From assembly GCF_008692845.1 (NCBI RefSeq), contig NZ_VXJW01000006.1, positions 248,001 to 312,000 on the forward strand: a stretch of DNA of 64,000 nucleotides. The letters run 5' to 3'. The first letter of the stretch is position 1. Every line of letters begins with the position of its first letter. The notes beneath the pieces were generated by a model that saw nothing but the letters and a program-made list of their open reading frames with translations, was not told the origin of the DNA and made no database searches. The stretch is from Salmonella enterica subsp. arizonae. GTDB taxonomy: Bacteria > Pseudomonadota > Gammaproteobacteria > Enterobacterales > Enterobacteriaceae. The position numbers were made by a program, and so were the translations under genes. Of the stretch, positions 1 to 7,329 are shown piece after piece.

Positions 1-622
1 GTCGAGCGAAATTCGTCCCGGTAAACTGGCGCCATATGAAAGCGATCAAACTACACATTTCTCGGTGGTAGATAAAGACGGCAATGCCGTTGCGGTAACC
101 GTCACGTTGAATTCACTGTTTGGCACCGGAATTGTGGCCGGCAATACCGGTATTTTGTTAAATAATCAAATGGATGACTTCTCCGCTAAACCGGGCGTGG
201 CGAACGTTCATGGTCTACTGAGTGGTGATGCTAATGCGATTGCGCCAGGTAAACGCCCGCTGTCGTCTATGTCGCCCACGATAGTGGTAAAAAACGGTAA
301 AACCTGGTTGGTGACCGGCTCACCTGGCAGCAGTCGGATTATTACGACCGTACTGCAAATGGTGGTCAATACTATTGATTTTGGAATGAATGTCGCGGAA
401 GCGACCAACGCGCCGCGTTTTCATCATCAATGGTTGCCGGATGAACTGCGGGTAGAAAAAGGCTTCAGCCCCGATACGCTAAAGCTGCTGGAGCAGAAGG
501 GGCAGAACGTTGTGCTGAAAGAGGCGATGGGCAGCACCCAAAGTATTATGGTTGGACCGGATGGTGAACTGTACGGTGCATCCGACCCGCGTTCGGTGGA
601 TGATTTGACGGCAGGGTATTAA
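1..622 (+). CDS. ggt: gamma-glutamyltranspeptidase, 3' part (partial at window start)
   Basis: Periplasmic gamma-glutamyltransferase, which cleaves glutathione and other gamma-glutamyl compounds. The reading frame enters at base 2 and has no start in the window. The Thr-Thr-His-Phe-Ser motif at 50-61 matches the autocleavage site of the E. coli enzyme, whose first Thr (codon 50-52, equivalent to Thr391) becomes the N-terminal nucleophile of the small subunit. The window therefore holds the entire small subunit plus about 16 codons of the large one. The later motif RPLSSMSPTIV and the glycine-rich TGSPGSSRI, which form the substrate pocket, are intact. A hairpin follows the stop. Family assignment is by close similarity to E. 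coli Ggt. Confidence 0.96.
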   Translation, partial: SSEIRPGKLAPYESDQTTHFSVVDKDGNAVAVTVTLNSLFGTGIVAGNTGILLNNQMDDFSAKPGVANVHGLLSGDANAIAPGKRPLSSMSPTIVVKNGKTWLVTGSPGSSRIITTVLQMVVNTIDFGMNVAEATNAPRFHHQWLPDELRVEKGFSPDTLKLLEQKGQNVVLKEAMGSTQSIMVGPDGELYGASDPRSVDDLTAGY

Positions 623-630
623 GGTGAGTG

Positions 631-652
631 GCCCTCTTTGGTGGAAGAGGGC
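631..652 (+). terminator. hairpin after ggt, probable terminator
   Basis: An 8-bp perfect stem (arms 631-638 and 645-652, GC-rich) with a 6-nt loop starts 9 bases after the ggt stop. No T-run follows, so it may be a 3' stabiliser or a weak terminator rather than a classical intrinsic one. Confidence 0.5.
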
Positions 653-928
653 GATTCATGCCTGATGCCATTTACTCAATTACGGGCCAGATTTATCTGG
701 CGAGATTGAGTCAGACTATGGGGCGTTTGGGGGCTATTTTTACCTAAATGTACCACTGTGTTTGTAGAATCTGTACAGAACCGTGATACGAAGTTATGTT
801 AAATCGTCCTGATGTTGCTCGCCCATTTCGTTTAGCAATTTATGATCCTGGGCAGATACGCGATAATAATCCTATTAACACTGTTGGTTTTTAAACGTGG
901 CGCCAACGGTATTATTTGCAAAAAAAGC
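653..928. other. ggt-ryhB intergenic region, no recognised gene
   Basis: This stretch separates ggt from ryhB. I see no recognisable gene. It contains one short open frame, ATG at 796 to TAA at 894 (32 codons, peptide beginning MLNRPDVARPF), with only a weak purine stretch upstream; it could be a gene remnant or chance. In E. coli K-12 the ggt-yhhX interval carries several genes (yrhB, yrhA, yhhZ, yhhY and an insertion sequence), none of which is visible here. Confidence 0.5.
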
Positions 929-959
929 TAGACAAGTGCGAATGAGAATGATTATTATT
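929..959 (+). promoter_or_regulatory. ryhB promoter with Fur box
   Basis: A 19-base Fur-box match (941-959, aatgagaatgattattatt, against the consensus gataatgataatcattatc) covers the presumed -10 element TATTAT (953-958). A -35-like TAGACA lies at 929-934 with an 18-base spacer. The spacing puts transcription start near 965. This is the expected arrangement for iron-repressed ryhB; binding itself is inferred. Confidence 0.8.
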
Positions 960-964
960 GCTTT

Positions 965-1057
965 GCGTTCAGGGGACCCTGACGGAAAACCTGAAAGCAC
1001 GACATTGCTCACATTGCTTCCAGTATTACTTTAGCCAGCTTTTGCTGGCTTTTTTTT
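965..1057 (+). ncRNA. ryhB: RyhB-1 iron-stress small RNA
   Basis: Hfq-dependent RNA that represses mRNAs of iron-using proteins when iron is short. The block from about 989 to 1032 (cctgaaagcacgacattgct, then cacattgcttccagtattac) is essentially identical to the central part of E. coli RyhB, including the target-pairing core. The 3' end is an intrinsic terminator, stem agccagc/gctggct followed by eight T. The first 24 bases differ from the E. coli version as I remember it but still form a small hairpin (caggg/ccctg-like). Length is about 93 nt. The Fur box upstream supports the call. Salmonella carries a second copy, RyhB-2, elsewhere; this locus upstream of yhhX is the RyhB-1 position. Exact ends are inferred from the E. 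coli RNA. Confidence 0.92.
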
Positions 1058-1079
1058 GGGTTTTGTTTCAGCCTGGCTT

Positions 1080-1165
1080 ACTTGTCATTTTGTCCCCGGG
1101 AAGTGCTCGTGCTCCTCACGTACATTTAGTACGCTCCGGGCCCTGCGCGCTTGCCGTGAACAAAC
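1080..1165. repeat. degenerate intergenic palindromic repeat, copy 1
   Basis: The core pairs ccgggaagtgctc with gcgctcc-ggg around the small palindrome gtacatttagtac (1121-1133). A related, longer element sits at 3174-3356 upstream of gntR. They resemble the imperfect-palindrome intergenic repeats common in enterobacteria (possibly the RSA type). The family name is a guess; the similarity of the two copies is visible. Confidence 0.5.
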
Positions 1166-1204
1166 TGACCGCGACGCCGACGGCCGATCTTGAGGCATCT
1201 GCTT

Positions 1205-1239
1205 TTGTAGGCCCGAAAAGGCAACGCCGCATCCGGCAA
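1205..1239. repeat. single REP element before yhhX
   Basis: On the minus strand this reads as a standard REP unit, gccggatgcggcgttgcc followed by ttcgggcctac. It lies between ryhB and yhhX. Confidence 0.8.
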
Positions 1240-1309
1240 AGAATCCAACATTCAGTCTCCTCACGCTTTGCGCTATGGTGTAGACAATCATCTTCAAAAG
1301 GATCGTCTC

Positions 1310-2347
1310 ATGACCTTACACTGCGCATTTATTGGATTCGGCAAAAGCACTACCCGTTACCATCTCCCCTACGTTCTGAATCGTAAAGATACCTGGCATG
1401 TGGCGCATATTTTCCGTCGTCACGCTAAACCGGAAGAGCAGGCGCCGCAGTATTCACATATTCACTTCACCAGCGATCTGGATGAGGTGTTGGGCGATCC
1501 GCAGGTAAAACTGGTGATCGTCTGTACGCATGCTGACAGCCATTTCGAATACGCCAAACGCGCGCTGGAAGCGGGTAAAAATGTGCTGGTTGAGAAACCT
1601 TTCACGCCGACGCTGGCGGAGGCAAAAGTGTTGTTCGAACTGGCGCGAAGCAAAGGACTGACCGTTACGCCGTATCAGAATCGTCGTTTTGATTCCTGCT
1701 TTCTCACTGCTAAAAAAGCGATTGAGAGCGGCAAACTGGGTGAAATAGTGGAAGTTGAAAGCCATTTTGACTACTACCGACCCGTGGCGGAAACCAAACC
1801 GGGCCTGCCGCAGGATGGCGCATTCTACGGGCTTGGCGTCCACACCATGGATCAAATTATTTCGCTATTTGGCCGTCCGGATCATGTCGCGTATGACATT
1901 CGTAGCCTGCGTAATAAAGCGAATCCGGATGATACCTTTGAAGCGCAACTGTTTTACGGCGATCGGAAGGCGATCGTTAAAACCAGCCATTTGGTGAAAA
2001 TTGACTACCCGAAATTTATCGTACACGGGACCAAAGGTTCGTTTGTGAAGTACGGTATCGATCAGCAAGAAACCAGCCTGAAAGCGAACATTATGCCTGG
2101 CGAACCGGGCTTTGCGGCAGACGAATCTGTCGGTACGCTGGAGTATGTCAACGACGAAGGCGTGACCGTAAAAGAAGAGGTAAAGCCGGAAACGGGTGAC
2201 TATGGTCGCGTCTATGATGCCTTATATGCGACGCTCACTACCGGCGCGCCAAATTACGTCAGGGAATCTGAGGTTCTCACCAATCTGGAGATCCTGGAGC
2301 GGGCATTTGAACAGGCCTCTCCCGCCACCATAACCCTTGCAAAATAA
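1310..2347 (+). CDS. yhhX: YhhX, Gfo/Idh/MocA-family oxidoreductase
   Basis: Predicted NAD(P)-dependent dehydrogenase of unknown substrate, 345 residues as in E. coli YhhX and nearly identical along its length. The N-terminal Rossmann motif FIGFGKSTTRYH (residues 6-17) and the family signature EKPFTPT (about residues 94-100) are present, followed by the C-terminal alpha/beta domain carrying GVHTMD. The start is the ATG at 1310, which follows aaaagga at a good distance; an in-frame ATG at 1268 would add 14 residues not found in the orthologue. It lies downstream of ryhB and upstream of yhhW on the same strand. The physiological reaction is not known to me. Confidence 0.93.
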   Translation: MTLHCAFIGFGKSTTRYHLPYVLNRKDTWHVAHIFRRHAKPEEQAPQYSHIHFTSDLDEVLGDPQVKLVIVCTHADSHFEYAKRALEAGKNVLVEKPFTPTLAEAKVLFELARSKGLTVTPYQNRRFDSCFLTAKKAIESGKLGEIVEVESHFDYYRPVAETKPGLPQDGAFYGLGVHTMDQIISLFGRPDHVAYDIRSLRNKANPDDTFEAQLFYGDRKAIVKTSHLVKIDYPKFIVHGTKGSFVKYGIDQQETSLKANIMPGEPGFAADESVGTLEYVNDEGVTVKEEVKPETGDYGRVYDALYATLTTGAPNYVRESEVLTNLEILERAFEQASPATITLAK

Positions 2348-2469
2348 GTGTTATCGGCTCCTTTAAACTTATTCATATTTTTTGAACAGAGGGGTCAATT
2401 TTCCCCCCCTATCATCATTGAAGGATTAGGTTCACACTCAATCCATCAACACGAATTGGGGTAAACATA

Positions 2470-3165
2470 ATGATCTACTTACGCAAAGCAAACGACCGCG
2501 GTCATGCGAATCATGGCTGGCTTGACTCCTGGCATACCTTCTCTTTTGCCGATTATTACGATCCGAACTTTATGGGGTTCTCGGCGCTGCGTGTGATTAA
2601 CGACGATGTGATCGACGCAGGCCAGGGTTTCGGCACGCATCCGCATAAAGACATGGAAATTTTGACCTATGTACTGGAAGGCGCTGTAGAACACCAGGAC
2701 AGTATGGGCAATAAAGAACAGGTTCCGGCCGGTGAATTCCAGATTATGAGCGCCGGGACCGGCGTTCGCCACTCCGAGTACAACCCGAGCAAAACAGATC
2801 GTCTGCGGCTGTACCAGATCTGGATCATTCCGCAAGAAACCGGCATCACGCCGCGCTACGAACAGCGCCGCTTCGACGCCGCGCAGGGTAAGCAACTGGT
2901 GCTTTCGCCGGATGCTCGCGATGGTTCGCTGAAGGTCCACCAGGATATGGCGCTGTACCGCTGGGCGCTGCTCAAAGATGAGCAGTCGGTGCATCAGATT
3001 GCCGCCGAGCGCCGCGTCTGGATACAGGTGGTAAAAGGCGACGTAACCATTAACGGCACCAAAGCCACAACCAGCGATGGTCTGGCGATTTGGGATGAGC
3101 GGGCGATCTCAATTCATGCTGACAGCGACAGCGAAGTGTTACTGTTTGATCTGCCGCCGGTATAA
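2470..3165 (+). CDS. yhhW: pirin-like quercetin 2,3-dioxygenase YhhW
   Basis: Bicupin pirin protein of 231 residues, same length as E. coli YhhW, which shows quercetinase activity in vitro. The metal ligands His57, His59, His101 and Glu103 are all present (THPHKDME and RHSEYN). The second cupin half has lost such ligands, as usual for pirins. A clear gap from yhhX contains a short G4/C4 hairpin near 2390-2410 and the ribosome binding site ggggtaaa. The natural substrate is unknown; a role in oxidative chemistry is inferred only from the family. Confidence 0.92.
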   Translation: MIYLRKANDRGHANHGWLDSWHTFSFADYYDPNFMGFSALRVINDDVIDAGQGFGTHPHKDMEILTYVLEGAVEHQDSMGNKEQVPAGEFQIMSAGTGVRHSEYNPSKTDRLRLYQIWIIPQETGITPRYEQRRFDAAQGKQLVLSPDARDGSLKVHQDMALYRWALLKDEQSVHQIAAERRVWIQVVKGDVTINGTKATTSDGLAIWDERAISIHADSDSEVLLFDLPPV

Positions 3166-3173
3166 AAATATAC

Positions 3174-3356
3174 GTCATCCTTCAAGCCGCATCTGTATTG
3201 GCTTTATTACTCGGTCCATCTGTAGGTCTCGCCCCTTCGGGGGCGCGGCAAGTTGCGTTCAAACCTGCTCCCGGCAGATTTATCGCTCACTCCGGCCGCG
3301 TACTTTATGTACGCTTCCGGGGGAAAGTGGCGTTGCATCGCCGTCTTGATGCAACC
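3174..3356. repeat. intergenic palindromic repeat, copy 2
   Basis: A long imperfect palindrome between yhhW and gntR. It begins cgtcatccttcaagc and has a hairpin cgccccttcgggggcg in the middle, then the arm ctccggccgcgtac with its partner gtacgcttccggg. It ends with gatgcaacccgaatgatt, complementary in type to its start. It shares the gtac-ttta-gtac core with the copy at 1080-1165. The whole yhhW-gntR gap (3166-3467) is mostly this element plus the gntR promoter. Confidence 0.6.
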
Positions 3357-3467
3357 CGAATGATTTTGTGTATTTCTCACAATAATGAACTCTTTTTTTC
3401 TCTGCGAAGGTTCACGCATGTCCGTGGTAAACTGGAAAAATCTATCCCTTTTATACCTTTCAGGACG

Positions 3468-4463
3468 ATGAAAAAGAAAAGACCCGTACTTCAGGATGTG
3501 GCCGACCGTGTCGGCGTGACCAAAATGACGGTCAGCCGTTTTTTGCGTAATCCGGAGCAGGTCTCCGTCGCGCTGCGGGGTAAAATTGCGGCTGTGCTTG
3601 ATGAGCTTGGGTACATTCCTAATCGCGCGCCTGATATTCTTTCCAACGCCACCAGCCGCGCCATTGGCGTTCTGCTGCCGTCTTTAACCAACCAGGTCTT
3701 TGCGGAAGTCTTACGTGGTATTGAAAGTGTCACCGATGCCCACGGGTATCAGACCATGCTGGCGCACTACGGCTATAAACCAGAGATGGAGCAGGAGCGC
3801 CTGGAATCAATGCTCTCCTGGAATATCGACGGTCTTATCCTTACCGAGCGTACCCACACGCCGCGCACCTTAAAAATGATCGAAGTGGCCGGGATTCCGG
3901 TGGTTGAACTGATGGACAGCCAGTCGCCGTGCCTTGATATCGCCGTTGGTTTTGACAACTTTGACGCCGCCCGCCAGATGACCGCCGCCATTATCGCGCG
4001 CGGCCACCGGCATATCGCCTATCTGGGGGCGCGCCTCGACGAGCGTACTATCATCAAACAGAAGGGCTATGAGCAGGCGATGCGGGACGCAGGCCTGGTA
4101 CCCTACAGTGTGATGATGGAGCAATCTTCATCCTATTCTTCTGGTATTGAGCTAATGCGCCAGGCGCGACGCGAATATCCGCAGCTTGACGGTATTTTTT
4201 GCACCAACGATGACCTGGCAGTAGGCGCGGCCTTCGAATGCCAGCGCCTGGGGCTAAAAATCCCGGACGATATAGCGATCGCCGGGTTCCACGGTCATGA
4301 TATCGGCCAGGTGATGGAACCACGTCTGGCGAGCGTCCTGACGCCGCGCGAGCGAATGGGCAGCATTGGCGCAGAGCGCCTGCTGGCCCGCATTCGCGGC
4401 GAAACGGTCATGCCGAAAATGTTAGATTTAGGTTTCACCTTGTCACCGGGCGGATCTATTTAG
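3468..4463 (+). CDS. gntR: gluconate repressor GntR (LacI family)
   Basis: Repressor of the GntI gluconate genes, released by gluconate. It has 331 residues, matching E. coli GntR. The N-terminal LacI-type helix-turn-helix is clear (LQDVADRVGVTKMTVSRFLRNP, residues 8-29), followed by the hinge and a periplasmic-binding-like effector domain with VGFDNFDAA and CTNDDLAVGA. The ATG at 3468 follows aggac; the frame extends upstream, but only the MKKKRP start matches the orthologue. GntR operators lie downstream before gntK (4543-4572) and before gntT (29911-30066), so both targets are inside this window. Confidence 0.96.
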   Translation: MKKKRPVLQDVADRVGVTKMTVSRFLRNPEQVSVALRGKIAAVLDELGYIPNRAPDILSNATSRAIGVLLPSLTNQVFAEVLRGIESVTDAHGYQTMLAHYGYKPEMEQERLESMLSWNIDGLILTERTHTPRTLKMIEVAGIPVVELMDSQSPCLDIAVGFDNFDAARQMTAAIIARGHRHIAYLGARLDERTIIKQKGYEQAMRDAGLVPYSVMMEQSSSYSSGIELMRQARREYPQLDGIFCTNDDLAVGAAFECQRLGLKIPDDIAIAGFHGHDIGQVMEPRLASVLTPRERMGSIGAERLLARIRGETVMPKMLDLGFTLSPGGSI

Positions 4464-4472
4464 TCTGACAAT

Positions 4473-4488
4473 TTTGAAGTAGCTCACA
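4473..4488 (+). promoter_or_regulatory. CRP-like site upstream of gntK
   Basis: TTTGA-N6-TCACA, one mismatch from the CRP consensus TGTGA-N6-TCACA, begins 9 bases after the gntR stop. E. coli gntKU is CRP-activated, and the position fits. Confidence 0.6.
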
Positions 4489-4542
4489 CTTATTCACTTT
4501 TGGCACGAATGGCCATTGCGTCGCGAAGGATGCGGCTGGACA

Positions 4543-4572
4543 ATGTTACCGATAACAGTTACCCGTAACAAT
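4543..4572 (+). promoter_or_regulatory. two GntR operators before gntK
   Basis: Two adjacent matches to the GntR operator atgttaccCGTAtcat-type palindrome: atgttaccgataacag (4543-4558) and gttacccgtaacaat (4558-4572). They lie 28-57 bases before the gntK start codon, where bound repressor would block the promoter. Confidence 0.75.
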
Positions 4573-4599
4573 TTGCAACTTGTAGAGTGGGGGCCCGCT

Positions 4600-5133
4600 T
4601 TGAGCACGACTAATCATGATCACCACGTTTACGTTCTGATGGGCGTATCAGGCAGCGGTAAATCCGCTGTCGCAAGCGCAGTGGCGCATCAGCTTCATGC
4701 CGCGTTTCTTGACGGCGATTTTCTGCATCCGCGCTGCAATATTGAAAAAATGGCTTCCGGCGAGCCTTTGAATGATGATGACCGCAAACCGTGGTTGCAG
4801 GCGCTGAACGACGCCGCTTTCGCGATGCAGCGTACCAATAAAATTTCGCTGATCGTCTGTTCCGCGCTGAAAAAACATTATCGCGACCTGCTACGCGAGG
4901 GGAACCCGAATCTCTCCTTTATCTATCTGAAAGGCGATTTCGACGTTATTGAAAGCCGTCTGAAAGCACGCAAAGGCCATTTCTTTAAAACCCAGATGCT
5001 GGTGACGCAGTTTGAAACGCTGCAGGAGCCGGGCACCGATGAAAGCGATGTTCTGGTGGTGGATATCGACCAGCCGCTGGAAGGCGTGGTGGCGAGCACC
5101 ATTGAGGCGATCAATAAAGGCAGTACGCTGTGA
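4600..5133 (+). CDS. gntK: thermoresistant gluconokinase
   Basis: Phosphorylates gluconate to 6-phosphogluconate for the Entner-Doudoroff and pentose phosphate routes. Walker A GVSGSGKSA (about residues 15-23) and the family segment DGDFLHP are present. The start is the TTG at 4600, giving 177 residues and the N-terminus (M)STTNHDHH of the E. coli protein. An in-frame ATG at 4516 would run through the GntR operators, so TTG is preferred, with agaGTGGGGG as ribosome binding site. The gene overlaps the dead gntU by 4 bases (GTGA at 5130-5133), so translation was once coupled. Confidence 0.93.
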   Translation: MSTTNHDHHVYVLMGVSGSGKSAVASAVAHQLHAAFLDGDFLHPRCNIEKMASGEPLNDDDRKPWLQALNDAAFAMQRTNKISLIVCSALKKHYRDLLREGNPNLSFIYLKGDFDVIESRLKARKGHFFKTQMLVTQFETLQEPGTDESDVLVVDIDQPLEGVVASTIEAINKGSTL

Positions 5134-5473
5134 GTACATTAACGTTGGTTTTAACCGCCGCCGGTTCCGTCTTACTGCTGCTGTTTCTCGTGATGAAGGC
5201 ACGTATGCATGCCTTCGTCGCGTTGATGGTCGTCTCGATGGGCGCAGGTCTTTTTTCTGGTATGCCGCTCGATACAATCGCCGCAACCATGGAAAAAGGG
5301 ATGGGAGACACGCTGGGCTTCCTGGCGATTGTGGTCGCGCTGGGGGCGATGTTCGGTAAGATCCTGCATGAACCGGCGCGGTCGATTAGATTGCCGTTAA
5401 AATGCTTAAATCCTTCGGCTATAACCGCGCGCACTATGCGATTGGCCTTGCCGGGCTGATTTGCGCGCTACCG
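5130..5473 (+). pseudogene. gntU: gntU remnant: frameshift, nonsense codon and 3' deletion
   Basis: Residue of the low-affinity gluconate transporter (446 residues in E. coli). The first 81 codons, through GAMFGKILHE, read cleanly. One base is then missing after 5372, where GAAACC has become GAACC. In the corrected frame (TGAVD, then IAVKMLKSFGYNRAHYAIGLAGLICALP) a TAG replaces the expected Gln codon at 5387-5389. Homology stops near 5473, so about 330 codons are gone and a REP-like repeat takes over. Only the first few membrane helices could be made. Gluconate uptake must rest on gntT or other carriers. Confidence 0.93.
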
Positions 5474-5541
5474 GGCCTACAAACGGCTACATATCCACAC
5501 CGTAAGCCGGGTAAGGCGTCGCCGCTACCCGGCTTTTTTGT
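5474..5541. repeat. REP-like hairpin at the gntU/yhgN deletion junction
   Basis: The segment contains aagccgggta (5503-5512) pairing with tacccggctt (5526-5535), followed by a T-run, so it is both a REP-type palindrome and a good intrinsic terminator for the gntK transcript. It sits exactly where homology to gntU ends and that to yhgN begins. Confidence 0.7.
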
Positions 5542-5551
5542 TGACGCGTGC

Positions 5552-5674
5552 CTATGCCATCGCCCGACGACACGTAGCCCCGGTATGTTTCAGTACAAAC
5601 ATAAAAATAAGCACATTTCCACGCAGATCCATAATCAGGATCAATAAAGCGGTGGCGGAAATGATTCCATTCCT
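5552..5674 (-). pseudogene. yhgN: yhgN remnant: 5' end only, start codon lost
   Basis: On the minus strand the frame NGIISATALLILIMD, then RGNVLIFMFVLKHTG, clearly matches the first 33 or so residues of the MarC-family inner-membrane protein YhgN (197 residues in E. coli, starting MNEIISAAVLLILIMD). The initiating ATG is now AGG (complement of 5672-5674), and the frame meets a stop at 5552 right after CRRAMA. The rest of the gene is missing. yhgN faced gntU tail to tail and lies divergent from asd, so its surviving 5' end also forms part of the asd upstream region. Confidence 0.88.
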
Positions 5675-5866
5675 GACGCAAATTCTCTGATAATCGCTAC
5701 TGGACTTTCTGCTTGCGCGGTAAGGCAGGATAAGTCGCATTACTGATGGCTTCGCTATCTTTGATTAATTTTACTTGCGACTTTGGCTGCTTTTTGTATG
5801 GTGAAGGATGCGCCACAGGATACTGGCGCGCATACACAGCACATCTCTCTGCAGGAAAAAAACGCT
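5675..5866 (+). promoter_or_regulatory. asd upstream region
   Basis: About 190 bases between the yhgN remnant and asd. E. coli asd is repressed by lysine and other end products. I see no lysine riboswitch fold or terminator here, only a ribosome binding site gcaggaaa shortly before the asd ATG. I do not assign the promoter elements. Confidence 0.35.
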
Positions 5867-6973
5867 ATGAAAAATGTTGGTTTTATCGGCTGGCGCGGAA
5901 TGGTCGGCTCTGTTCTCATGCAACGCATGGTAGAGGAGCGCGATTTCGACGCTATTCGCCCTGTTTTCTTTTCTACCTCCCAGTTCGGACAGGCGGCGCC
6001 AACCTTTGGCGACACCGCTACCGGTACGCTACAGGATGCTTTTGATCTGGATGCGTTAAAAGCGCTCGATATCATCGTGACCTGTCAGGGCGGCGATTAT
6101 ACCAACGAAATTTATCCAAAGCTTCGCGAAAGCGGGTGGCTGGGGTACTGGATTGACGCGGCCTCGACGCTGCGCATGAAAGACGATGCCATTATTATTC
6201 TCGACCCGGTCAATCAGGACGTTATTACCGACGGCCTGAATAATGGCGTCAAGACCTTCGTGGGCGGCAACTGTACCGTTAGCCTGATGTTGATGTCGCT
6301 GGGCGGTCTCTTTGCCCATAATCTCGTTGACTGGGTATCCGTCGCGACCTACCAAGCCGCCTCCGGCGGCGGCGCTCGCCATATGCGTGAGCTGTTAACC
6401 CAAATGGGCCAGTTGTATGGCCATGTCGCCGATGAACTGGCGACGCCGTCTTCCGCAATTCTTGATATTGAACGCAAAGTCACGGCATTGACCCGCAGCG
6501 GCGAGCTACCGGTTGATAATTTTGGCGTGCCGCTGGCGGGAAGCCTAATCCCCTGGATAGACAAACAGCTTGATAACGGTCAAAGCCGCGAAGAGTGGAA
6601 AGGCCAGGCGGAAACCAACAAGATTCTTAATACCGCGTCTGTAATCCCGGTTGATGGTTTATGCGTGCGCGTTGGCGCGCTGCGCTGTCACAGCCAGGCG
6701 TTCACCATTAAGCTGAAAAAAGAGGTATCTATTCCGACGGTAGAAGAACTGCTGGCGGCACATAATTCGTGGGCGAAAGTGGTGCCGAACGATCGTGATA
6801 TCACTATGCGTGAATTAACCCCGGCGGCAGTGACCGGTACGCTGACTACGCCGGTTGGCCGTCTGCGTAAGCTGAACATGGGGCCGGAGTTCTTGTCGGC
6901 GTTTACCGTCGGCGACCAGTTGTTATGGGGGGCGGCGGAGCCGCTGCGTCGAATGCTGCGTCAACTGGCGTAG
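5867..6973 (+). CDS. asd: aspartate-semialdehyde dehydrogenase
   Basis: NADPH-dependent reduction of aspartyl phosphate to aspartate semialdehyde, the branch point to lysine, diaminopimelate, threonine and methionine; essential for cell wall synthesis. It has 368 residues, one more than E. coli (insertion near residues 50-53). The N-terminal nucleotide site [11 protein letters not shown] (residues 5-15), catalytic Cys136 in GGNCTVSL, and the [10 protein letters not shown] segment with the active-site His are all intact. The ATG at 5867 follows gcagga; upstream in-frame codons overlap nothing conserved. A BIME and a strong terminator follow. Confidence 0.97.
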   Translation: MKNVGFIGWRGMVGSVLMQRMVEERDFDAIRPVFFSTSQFGQAAPTFGDTATGTLQDAFDLDALKALDIIVTCQGGDYTNEIYPKLRESGWLGYWIDAASTLRMKDDAIIILDPVNQDVITDGLNNGVKTFVGGNCTVSLMLMSLGGLFAHNLVDWVSVATYQAASGGGARHMRELLTQMGQLYGHVADELATPSSAILDIERKVTALTRSGELPVDNFGVPLAGSLIPWIDKQLDNGQSREEWKGQAETNKILNTASVIPVDGLCVRVGALRCHSQAFTIKLKKEVSIPTVEELLAAHNSWAKVVPNDRDITMRELTPAAVTGTLTTPVGRLRKLNMGPEFLSAFTVGDQLLWGAAEPLRRMLRQLA

Positions 6974-6979
6974 CGGTAG

Positions 6980-7061
6980 CTGCCCGATGGCGCTGCGCTT
7001 ATCGGGCCTGGACGTAGTTCCGTAGGCCGGATAAGGGACGTTAGTGTCGCCATCCGGCAGG
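6980..7061. repeat. BIME (two REP units) after asd
   Basis: Two inverted REP units, gcccgatggcgctgcgctta and taggccggataagg with gccatccggc, directly follow asd. Confidence 0.85.
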
Positions 7062-7078
7062 TGAATTCGTGTTGAACC

Positions 7079-7103
7079 AAGGGTGCATCGTCACCCTTTT
7101 TTT
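7079..7103 (+). terminator. intrinsic terminator of asd
   Basis: GGGTG (7081-7085), a 6-base loop, CACCC (7092-7096), then seven T. It ends asd transcription before the glg operon. Confidence 0.85.
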
Positions 7104-7126
7104 GCGTAATACAGGAGTAAACGCAG

Positions 7127-7174
7127 ATGTTTCATTTTTATCAGGAGTTAAATAGAGCATTGGCTATTCTTTAA
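7127..7174 (+). CDS. possible 15-residue leader ORF upstream of glgB
   Basis: ATG at 7127 opens a 15-codon frame (MFHFYQELNRALAIL) preceded by AGGAG at 7113-7117 with a 9-base gap, an excellent ribosome binding site. It lies just after the asd terminator and 155 bases before glgB, so it could be a leader peptide of the glg transcript. No function can be read from the sequence and chance is possible. The rest of the 7104-7329 stretch shows no other gene. Confidence 0.3.
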   Translation: MFHFYQELNRALAIL

Positions 7175-7329
7175 GGGTAGCTTAATCCTACGGGTATTAA
7201 GCCTAACCTGAAGGTAGGACGACGCAGATAGGATGCACAGTGTGCTGCGCCGTTCAGGTCAAAGAAGTGTCACTACCTGATGTTGAATTCAGTGAGATGG
7301 AGTGACGCCACAAAACAGGATGACAAACC

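Noticed and set aside
958-1386. 142-codon frame spanning ryhB, the repeat and the yhhX start
   Set aside because: It crosses an sRNA gene, its terminator and a REP unit, and has no conserved content.
4516-4599. Upstream ATG start for gntK
   Set aside because: It would place the GntR operators inside the coding region and add residues not found in the orthologue; the TTG at 4600 fits better.
5402-5647. 81-codon frame after gntU as a new small gene
   Set aside because: Its first part is the out-of-frame continuation of gntU and the rest is repeat and antisense yhgN.
5675-5866. Lysine riboswitch upstream of asd
   Set aside because: The stretch lacks the conserved core and terminator of that class; enteric asd is not known to carry one.
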